Shown here: one piece after another, positions 57,824 to 64,000 of the stretch
Position numbering within the stretch: the stretch's first letter is position 1
Layout: each line of letters begins with the position of its first letter
Source: Sandaracinaceae bacterium
GTDB taxonomy: Bacteria; Myxococcota_A; Polyangia; Polyangiales; Sandaracinaceae
NCBI GenBank assembly: GCA_019637095.1
Contig: JAHBWG010000053.1
Span: 1-64,000, forward strand
DNA: 64,000 nucleotides
Direction of reading: 5' to 3'
Program-made: the position numbers and the translations under genes
The notes under the pieces: model-generated
The model's database searches: none
Seen by the model: only the letters and a program-made list of their open reading frames with translations
What the model was told of the DNA's origin: nothing

Positions 57824-60454
57824 CTACTCTTCTTCGGGGCTCGCGCCCGCGGGCGCCCCGGCGGCGGGGCGCTTCGAGGCGTGTTTGCGGCGGAAGCGGT
57901 TGGGCGGCGTCGCCGGCGCGAACACGGCGAGGAGCGCCGGCTGCACGATCAGCGTCGAGAGCAGGCACATCCCCACCGTCACCCCGACCAGCTCGCCGAA
58001 GCGCTGCACCGGCACGAACGAGCTCAGCAGCATCACGCCGAAGCCGACCATCAAGGTCACGCACGAGATCACCACGGCGCGCCCCGTCCCGCGGGCGGCG
58101 CGCAAGAGCGCCGCGTCGCGGTCGAGCCCGAGCCCGATCTCCTCGCGATAGCGCGCGAGCACGTGGATCGATCCGTCGACCGCGAGCCCGAGGCTGATCG
58201 AGAAGACGATCACGGTCGAGGCGTTGAGGTGCATGCCGCGCATCGACATCCACGCGAGCGTGCCGACGAGCGGGATCACGTTCGGCGGGATGCTCAAGAG
58301 CCCGAGGCGCCAGCTCCCGAGCAGCACGACGAGCATGCCGAAGATGATGAGGACGGCGGTCGAGAGGCTGCCGAGCAGGTCGTTGACCACCGCGGTGAGC
58401 CCGACCGAGCCGGTGTAGCCCTCTCCCGTCAGCGCGACGCGCACGCCGAGCGGGCGGAAGCGCTCGTCGAGCTCGAGGCGCAGCTCCTCGATCAGCCGCA
58501 GGCTCGCCGCCGCGCCGACGTCGGCGAGCCGCACCTGGATCCGCGCGGCGCGGCGGTCCGTCGTGACGAACGGCGCGACCGGATCGCGGGGCAGGGTCGC
58601 GAACACGTCGAGCAGCGCGCCGACCTGCTCCTCGCTGCGGAACGGCTCGCGCGCCGCCGCAGGATCGCCGGCGAGCCGGGCGTAGAACGCGTGGAGGTAG
58701 TCCGTCGACGAGGCGGTGCTCAGGACGGCGCGCTCGCGCTCGAGGTGCGCCTGCACCGCGTCGATCGCCGCGAGCACCGCGGGGTCCGTCATCGCTCCGG
58801 GGCGCTCGCTCTCGAGCATGATCTCGAGCGGGCGCACTCCGTCGAGCTGGTCCTCCATGAGGCGCGTGGTGACGTACGCGGCGTCGTCCTCGTCGAACTC
58901 GTCGAGCAGCGCGCTGTCGACGGTGATCCGCAGCGCCGTCCAGACGAAGAGCCCGACGAGCACGAGCGCCCCCGCGAGGAAGCGCCAGGGGTGCGCGAGG
59001 ATCTGGCTGGTGAGCCAGACGATCGCGCTCTCGAGCAGCCCGCGGTCCGCCGCCGGCACGTCGCGCTCGGCCGGATCGCGGTAGGGCGACTTCTCGCGCG
59101 AGAGCGGCGGCGGCCGGAAGTAGGTCATCGCGCTCGGCAAGAACCCGATCGTGACCACGTACGCGATCATCACGCCGATCGCGGCGATGACGCCGAAGCG
59201 CTGGAGCATCTCGGTGCGGCTCACGATCAGCGACGCGAGCCCGACCGAGGTGGTGATCGAGGTGAGGAAGCACGCCACCGCCATGGAGCGCACGGTGTTG
59301 CGCGCCGCCACGAGCGGGCTCGGCGCGTGCTCGAGCTCCTCGCGGTAGCGACCGATGAGGTGGATCGAGTCGCTGACGCCGATGATGATCAAGAGCGAGG
59401 GGACGATGTTGTTCAGCACCGTCATCGTCTCGCCGACCATCGCCATGGCGCCCAGGACGATCACCGCGCTGATGCCCACCGCGACGACGGGGAGCAGCGT
59501 GCCCGGGAGCCAGCGGAACGAGACGTAGAGCAGGACGAGGCACACGAGCAGCGTCAGCGGGACGATGCGGAAGTTGTCCTCCTCCATCTTGTCGATGATG
59601 GAGTTGAACAGGTGCGGCAGGCCGCCCGTCGTCACGCGCACGCCGGCCGGCGGCGGCAGGCTCGCCACCACGCGGTCGATCTCCTCGACCGTCCGCTCCA
59701 TCACGCGGTGATCCTCGACGCGCGCGTCGAGGAACAGCGCGACCGCGGTGACGCGCCGGTCGCGGCTGATGAGGCGGCCGGTGACCATCGGCGCGTCCTC
59801 GAGCACGCGCATCAGGCGCGTGTGGTCCGCCTCGGTGACGAGGTCTCCGGAGACGACGGGGCCGTAGCGGTAGGCGCCGACGCGGTCGGCGACGGTCGCG
59901 AGCCCGAGCGGGAAGCGCGCGGGGTCGCTGCGCACGATGACGCCGAGCGCGTCCTCGAGCGCGGGGTCGACCTCGGGCTCGTCCGGCGCCGCGGGCGGGC
60001 CCTCGTCGCCGCTCTCGCCCGCGTCCTCGTCGGCCCCGTCCTCGTCGAGGTCGTCGAGGTCGTCGAGCGTGCCCGCGTCGGGCGGCGCCTCGTCGGCGTC
60101 GATGGGGATCGGGAGCGGCGTGACGGTGATCCCCTCGACGCGCGTGACGTACTCGGCCTGCTCGAAGCGGCGCGCGAGGCCGTGCACGTACGCGAGCGGC
60201 GCGGGCGCGAGGACGTCGTCGGCCTCGACGAGCAGCACGACGACGTGGTCCGGGTTGCCGAAGCGCTCGGCGAAGAGCGCGTTGATCGCGTTCTGGTCCT
60301 CGATGCTGCTCGTCGTGAGCTGCTGCGGCCGCGGGTCCGCGACGAGACTGGGGATGAAGGCGCCCGCCGCCAGCGTCACCACGACGATCGCCCCCAGCAC
60401 CGCGCCGCGGCGCCGGGTCACGAGCTCCGCGATCGCGTCGATCAAGGCGGGCAC
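57824..60454 (-). CDS. MMPL/RND-family exporter
   Basis: 876 residues with two similar halves, each a membrane helix, a large extracytoplasmic loop and five further helices (PLTLLVCLVLLYVSFRWLPGTLLPVVAVGISAVIVLGAMAM; VLIIFGMLVVLLGSWRLGLLSIPPNVIPLVGTLAW). Conserved helix motifs are GVSDSIHLIGRYREE and the second-half SLGLAVDGSIHVLARYREE, with the proton-relay Asp of MMPL-type transporters. The first loop has a strongly acidic insert (DEAPPDAGTLDDLDDLDEDGADEDAGE). Family members export lipids or hopanoid-like hydrophobic molecules; the cargo is unknown. GTG start with TAGACT 8 nt upstream. Confidence 0.9.
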   Translation of the reverse strand: MPALIDAIAELVTRRRGAVLGAIVVVTLAAGAFIPSLVADPRPQQLTTSSIEDQNAINALFAERFGNPDHVVVLLVEADDVLAPAPLAYVHGLARRFEQAEYVTRVEGITVTPLPIPIDADEAPPDAGTLDDLDDLDEDGADEDAGESGDEGPPAAPDEPEVDPALEDALGVIVRSDPARFPLGLATVADRVGAYRYGPVVSGDLVTEADHTRLMRVLEDAPMVTGRLISRDRRVTAVALFLDARVEDHRVMERTVEEIDRVVASLPPPAGVRVTTGGLPHLFNSIIDKMEEDNFRIVPLTLLVCLVLLYVSFRWLPGTLLPVVAVGISAVIVLGAMAMVGETMTVLNNIVPSLLIIIGVSDSIHLIGRYREELEHAPSPLVAARNTVRSMAVACFLTSITTSVGLASLIVSRTEMLQRFGVIAAIGVMIAYVVTIGFLPSAMTYFRPPPLSREKSPYRDPAERDVPAADRGLLESAIVWLTSQILAHPWRFLAGALVLVGLFVWTALRITVDSALLDEFDEDDAAYVTTRLMEDQLDGVRPLEIMLESERPGAMTDPAVLAAIDAVQAHLERERAVLSTASSTDYLHAFYARLAGDPAAAREPFRSEEQVGALLDVFATLPRDPVAPFVTTDRRAARIQVRLADVGAAASLRLIEELRLELDERFRPLGVRVALTGEGYTGSVGLTAVVNDLLGSLSTAVLIIFGMLVVLLGSWRLGLLSIPPNVIPLVGTLAWMSMRGMHLNASTVIVFSISLGLAVDGSIHVLARYREEIGLGLDRDAALLRAARGTGRAVVISCVTLMVGFGVMLLSSFVPVQRFGELVGVTVGMCLLSTLIVQPALLAVFAPATPPNRFRRKHASKRPAAGAPAGASPEEE

Positions 60455-60462
60455 TGGGCGTG

Positions 60463-60468
60463 AGTCTA
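60463..60468 (-). promoter_or_regulatory. -10 hexamer TAGACT, probable leaderless promoter
   Basis: On the minus strand TAGACT ends 8 nt before the GTG at 60454. Confidence 0.5.
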
Positions 60469-60502
60469 CGATTAGAGACGTGACGGGGGGCAGAAAGCCG
60501 TG

Positions 60503-61813
60503 TCAGCGCATGACCGACCTCACGCTCTCTTCGAGCGCGTCGAGAAGGAACGCGAGCTCCTCGTCCGTCGCGTTGAGCGCAGGGGTCACGTACACCACGT
60601 CGCCGAGGGGACGCAGGAACACGCCGCGCGCGAGGGCCGCCTCGAACACGCGCCAGCCGACGTCGCCGCCGTAGCCGCCGCCGCCGACCTCCGCCGCGCC
60701 GACGAGCCCCATCGCGCGCACGCGGCGCACGCCGGGGATGGCCGAGAGCCGCTCGAACGCGGCGGCGAGCTGGGGCGCGCGCGCCGCGACGTTCGCGAGC
60801 ACGCCCTCGTCGCGGTAGATGGCGAGCACCTCGCGCGCGACGGCGGCGCCGAGCGGGTTGCCGCAGAAGGTGTGGCCGTGCATCAGCGCGCGCTCGCTCC
60901 CGCCGCGGAAGCCGTCGTAGACGCGCGGCGTCGCGATCGTCGCGGCCATCGGCAGCACACCCGCGGTGAAGCCCTTGGCCGTGCACAGCAGATCGGGCAC
61001 CACGCCCGCGCGCTCGCACGCCCACATCGCGCCGGTGCGGCCGTAGCCGGTGAACACCTCGTCGGCGATGAGGAACGTGTCGAGCTCGCGCGTCGCGTCG
61101 GCGAGCGCGCGCAGGAGCTCGGGCGCGTACATCTGCATGCCCGCCGCGCCCTGGATCAGCGGCTCCACGATCACGCCCGCGATCTCGTCCGGCCGCGCGC
61201 GGAGCAGGGCGATCGCCGCCTCGAACACGCGCTCCCAGCCCCCCGCCTCGCCGAGCGCGGGCGGCCGGATCACGTCGAAGAGGATCGGCGAAAAGACGCG
61301 GTGGAACTCGGTCAGCGCCGCCAGGCTCGCGGCCCCGAGGGTGTCGCCGTGGTAGGCGCCGCTCAGCGCGACGAAGCGCGTGCGGCGCGGCCGGCCGTTC
61401 TGCTGCCAGTACTGGAACGCCGCCTTGACGGCGACCTCGACGGCCGTCGAGCCGTCGTCGGAGAAGTGGACGCGCGCGAGGTCACCGGGCGCGATCGCCG
61501 CGAGCTCCTCGGCGAGCAGCGCCACCGGCGCGTGCGTGATGCCGCCGGCCGCGACGTGCATGAGCGCCTCGCTCTGTCGCGCCAGCGCGGCGCGCAGGCG
61601 GCGGTGCCCGTGGCCGAGGGTGCACGTCCACCAGCTCGCGTTGGCGTCGTAGAGGCGGCGACCGTCGGCGTCGAACAGCCACGGGCCCTGTGCGCCGACC
61701 ACGACGAGCGGGTCCACGCGCTCGTGCCGCTCGCTCGACGTGTACGGCGGCCAGACGTGCGCGCGCTCCCGGGCGACCACGCCGGCTCGGGTGAGGTCGG
61801 GCGGGAGCTGCAT
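60503..61813 (-). CDS. bioA: Adenosylmethionine-8-amino-7-oxononanoate aminotransferase
   Basis: 436 residues, class III PLP aminotransferase. [12 protein letters not shown] near residue 60 holds the Trp pair typical of Bio[10 protein letters not shown] is the family N-terminal motif, [16 protein letters not shown] the phosphate-binding region, [14 protein letters not shown] the PLP-binding Asp, and CTAKGFTAG the Schiff-base Lys near 281. It makes 7,8-diaminononanoate in biotin synthesis using S-adenosylmethionine. No other bio genes lie in the window. It sits 13 bp after the PpiD-like gene and is probably read through from it. Confidence 0.92.
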   Translation of the reverse strand: MQLPPDLTRAGVVARERAHVWPPYTSSERHERVDPLVVVGAQGPWLFDADGRRLYDANASWWTCTLGHGHRRLRAALARQSEALMHVAAGGITHAPVALLAEELAAIAPGDLARVHFSDDGSTAVEVAVKAAFQYWQQNGRPRRTRFVALSGAYHGDTLGAASLAALTEFHRVFSPILFDVIRPPALGEAGGWERVFEAAIALLRARPDEIAGVIVEPLIQGAAGMQMYAPELLRALADATRELDTFLIADEVFTGYGRTGAMWACERAGVVPDLLCTAKGFTAGVLPMAATIATPRVYDGFRGGSERALMHGHTFCGNPLGAAVAREVLAIYRDEGVLANVAARAPQLAAAFERLSAIPGVRRVRAMGLVGAAEVGGGGYGGDVGWRVFEAALARGVFLRPLGDVVYVTPALNATDEELAFLLDALEESVRSVMR

Positions 61814-61826
61814 CGCGCCGCCGAGC

Positions 61827-63536
61827 TCAGCGAGAGGCGGTCTCTTCGGGGACGCCCCCGTCCGCGCCCGCCGTGCCGTAGCTGCGGATCGCCTCGTTGA
61901 TGCGGATCTGGCCCTCGGCCTCCGCCTGGCGGCGGAGCCGGCCGATGTACGCGCTCAGCGTCTCGCGGCGCTTCTGCGCGAGCAGCCGCGTCCGCAGGCG
62001 CTCCTGGTTCGCCTCGTCGAACGCGTCGCGGTCCGGCGTCGAGCGGCTGATGAGCTGGTAGACGAACCAGCTGTCACCGAGCTGGATCGGCGCCTCCGGC
62101 AGCGGCGCTTCGAGCGTCATCTCGAACGCCGCCTGGGTGAGCGGGCCGCTGTCGAACGGGCCCGAGATCGCCCGCTCCGCGCGGCTGAAGTTCAGCGTCT
62201 CGCGGACCTGCGGCGCGCGCGAGTCGCGGGCGGGCGGCGGCGGCTCGTCCTCGCTCGGCGCCTCCGGCGCCTCCGCGGGCTCCGCCCAGTCGTTCGCGAG
62301 GCGCGCGTCGAGCTCGGCCGGCGTGTGCCCGTCGCGCAGGAACGCGAGCGCGCGGTCGGCCTCTTCGCGGGCGAGCTCGCCGGCGCGTGCCTCGCGGTAG
62401 AGGCGCTCCGCGATCTCGCGCTTGGCCTCTTGCTCCGGCACGTCGCCCGAGCGGCGCCCGAGCACCTCGATGATGTGGTAGCCGTACTGCGTCTCGACGA
62501 GCGAGTCGACGAGCGTGCCGGGCTCCGCGCCGAAGGCCGCCTGCTCGAACGGCGGCACCATGCGACCGCGGCCGAACCAGTCGAGCTCGCCACCCCGCGC
62601 GGCGCTACCCACGTCCTCGCTGTGCGCGCGCGCGATCGCCGCGAAGTCGCCGCCCTCGCGGACCTGCGCGAGGAGCGCCTCCGCCTCCGTGCGCTTGGCC
62701 GCGCGGACCTCGTCGGTCGCGCCGTCGGGGAAGCGCACGAGGATGTGCCGGGCGCGCGTCTGCTCCTCGAGCCCCGTGTACTGGTGGCGCTGCCGGCGGT
62801 ACTCCTCGTCGACCGCCGCGTCGTTCGCGCGCATCCACACGCCGACCGCCGCGTCCGTCACCTCGACGCGCGACGCGTAGTGCGCCGGGTCGAAGCGCAC
62901 GTAGCTGAGCTGCGCGCGGTCGGTCTCCTGCACGTACGCGTCCCACACCTCGCGCGGGCTCACCGTCACCGACGACGTCACCATGTCGCGCACGCGGTTC
63001 GCGCGGGCCTCCGACACCTGCCACTCGACGAACTCGTCGATGCTGCGCCGCAGGTAGTTCTGCACGAAGCGCTCGAAGAACTCGGCGCTGAAGCGGCCGT
63101 CGCGGTCGCGGAAGCTCTGCGGCAGCTCGCCGCCCGGGTAGCCGTCGGGCGCGTCGATCGGCCCGCCGAGGCGGACGATCTCGCGGCGCGCGATCTCGCG
63201 CATGAGCTCCTCCGAGTCGACCTGGATGCCGAGCCGGTTCGCCTCACGCACGAGCAGCTCACGCTCGATCAGGCCGTCGAGCGTGTACTCGCGCAGCCGC
63301 AGCGCCTGCGCGCGGTCGACCGGGTAGCGGCTGAAGCCGGTCAGCGTGTACGCGGCGCGGAACTCACCCTCGGAGATCGTCTCGCCGTACACCTTCGCGG
63401 CGTAGCCCGGGCCCTCGGTGTTGCAGCCCTCGCCGGTGGGCGTGCCGAAGCCGATCACGCCCATCACCAAGCTCAAGAGCACGACGATGAAGACCAGAAA
63501 GAACGTCTGGATCTTCTTGCTGAGATTGTCCCACAT
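61827..63536 (-). CDS. PpiD/SurA-like peptidyl-prolyl isomerase foldase
   Basis: 569 residues. MWDNLSKKIQTFFLVFIVVLLSLVMGVIGFG is a single N-terminal membrane anchor as in PpiD. A SurA_N-type chaperone domain follows (VYGETISEGEFRAAY; LDGLIERELLVREANRLGIQV). The parvulin domain covers about 255-365 (TRARHILVRFPDG, GDFAAIARAHSEDVGSAARGGELDWFGRGRMVPPFEQAAF, YGYHIIEV). The C-terminal helical region is charged. It assists folding of exported proteins at the periplasmic face. The frame opens 17 codons earlier, but the ATG at 63536 fits the family N-terminus. Confidence 0.9.
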   Translation of the reverse strand: MWDNLSKKIQTFFLVFIVVLLSLVMGVIGFGTPTGEGCNTEGPGYAAKVYGETISEGEFRAAYTLTGFSRYPVDRAQALRLREYTLDGLIERELLVREANRLGIQVDSEELMREIARREIVRLGGPIDAPDGYPGGELPQSFRDRDGRFSAEFFERFVQNYLRRSIDEFVEWQVSEARANRVRDMVTSSVTVSPREVWDAYVQETDRAQLSYVRFDPAHYASRVEVTDAAVGVWMRANDAAVDEEYRRQRHQYTGLEEQTRARHILVRFPDGATDEVRAAKRTEAEALLAQVREGGDFAAIARAHSEDVGSAARGGELDWFGRGRMVPPFEQAAFGAEPGTLVDSLVETQYGYHIIEVLGRRSGDVPEQEAKREIAERLYREARAGELAREEADRALAFLRDGHTPAELDARLANDWAEPAEAPEAPSEDEPPPPARDSRAPQVRETLNFSRAERAISGPFDSGPLTQAAFEMTLEAPLPEAPIQLGDSWFVYQLISRSTPDRDAFDEANQERLRTRLLAQKRRETLSAYIGRLRRQAEAEGQIRINEAIRSYGTAGADGGVPEETASR

Positions 63537-63670
63537 GATTCGAGCGCGCCCTCCGCGAGCGGGCGCGAACCATAGAGGAGGCGCCACAGCGGGGCAACCA
63601 GCCCCCGCACCTACGATTTTCCGCCGAGATCCTGGCGATCGGCCGGCGGCTGCTATGCTGGGCGCGGGCG

Positions 63671-64000
63671 ATGAGCAAGAAGAAGACGAAGCGCGACCAG
63701 CGGCGCGAGGAGCGCGACGCCGCGGTCGAAGAGGAGCGCGCGGCCACCGAGGTGTTCGAGGAGCGGCGGCGCCGCTTCCGCATCGCGGCGGCGGTGCTCC
63801 CGGTGGTGGCCCTCGCGGCGGCGATCGGGGTATACCTGGCGACGGACGACAAACAGCTCGCGGGGCTGACCGGGCTGGTCGGCGTCGCGATCTGGATCCC
63901 GCTCTTCCTCGGCGCGATCGGCTCGCAGGTGACGCCGCGCGACCGCACGCGCGCGGGCGCCATCGACTTCGGGGGCGGCAACCGCAGCGACAAGCGCCGC
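63671..64000 (+). CDS. Small membrane protein, cut by window edge
   Basis: 110 codons visible, no stop before the edge. A very basic and acidic N-terminal helix (MSKKKTKRDQRREERDAAVEEERA) is probably coiled coil. Two membrane segments follow (FRIAAAVLPVVALAAAIGVYLA; LAGLTGLVGVAIWIPLFLGAIGS) and a Gly/Arg/Asp-rich tail. Not assigned to a family. TATGCT ends 10 nt before the ATG. It is divergent from the PpiD-like gene. Confidence 0.7.
   Translation, partial: MSKKKTKRDQRREERDAAVEEERAATEVFEERRRRFRIAAAVLPVVALAAAIGVYLATDDKQLAGLTGLVGVAIWIPLFLGAIGSQVTPRDRTRAGAIDFGGGNRSDKRR

Overview
The window is a GC-rich (roughly three quarters G+C), densely coding stretch of bacterial chromosome. It most resembles a myxobacterium (Myxococcota, probably Polyangiales or Sandaracinus-like). 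The basis is three Hanks-type Ser/Thr kinases (two with C-terminal PEGA domains), an FHA-GAF sigma-54 activator, many lipoproteins with Asp-Ala-Gly linkers, a small MYXO-CTERM-like protein, secreted proteins with calcium-loop repeats and an OmpA protein with thrombospondin type 3 repeats. I see no rRNA, tRNA, CRISPR, insertion sequence, prophage or obvious pseudogene. 57 genes cover almost everything; the largest gene-free gap is 269 bp (15217-15485).

Layout. 1-5704: a secreted glycoside hydrolase cut by the left edge, a membrane HExxH protease-like protein, a zinc-ribbon protein, a HAD phosphatase, an ECF-like sigma factor with a long C-terminal extension, and an unassigned conserved protein. 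5750-9092: a three-gene unit of exported protein, PEGA kinase and C-type-lectin lipoprotein. 9180-13349: a repeat-bearing lipoprotein, TetR divergent from a COQ4-like gene, and a GuaB1-type IMPDH/GMP reductase divergent from an unknown gene. 13480-20310: a second PEGA kinase, a translationally coupled SDR/DUF1214/sulfotransferase trio, and a cyclic-nucleotide-domain MscS channel. 20316-26768: CDF transporter, two receiver-domain proteins, HAD-IG 5'-nucleotidase, and a minus-strand run of cell-envelope proteins. 26805-37496: purine oxidation (PuuD urate hydroxylase; XdhC, XdhA, XdhB and a TerB-like protein), interrupted by a lipoprotein, an alpha/beta hydrolase and a membrane kinase. 37531-42115: a MYXO-CTERM-like protein, the sigma-54 activator and, 150 bp downstream, a well-formed sigma-54 promoter driving two lipoprotein genes. 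42304-45835: a candidate RiPP locus of the MNIO (DUF692) type with a Cys/Gly/Glu precursor, MNIO enzyme, DUF2063 partner and, coupled to them, a lipoprotein gluzincin peptidase. 45946-52877: YceI, two staphylococcal-nuclease-like secreted proteins, calcium-repeat proteins and a beta-barrel. 52922-64000: alpha/beta hydrolase, OmpA/TSP3 protein, receiver protein plus Lnt, MMPL/RND exporter, BioA, a PpiD/SurA-like foldase and a partial membrane protein.

Two things stand out. First, the MNIO locus: its precursor has its own promoter and is followed by a strong terminator, while enzyme, partner and peptidase form a chain of GTGA start/stop overlaps. A peptidase partner of this kind is not one I know from described MNIO systems. 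Second, at least fifteen start codons on both strands sit only 6-9 nt downstream of a TANNNT hexamer. This indicates widespread leaderless transcription from a TANNNT-type -10 element, and it helps choose start codons.
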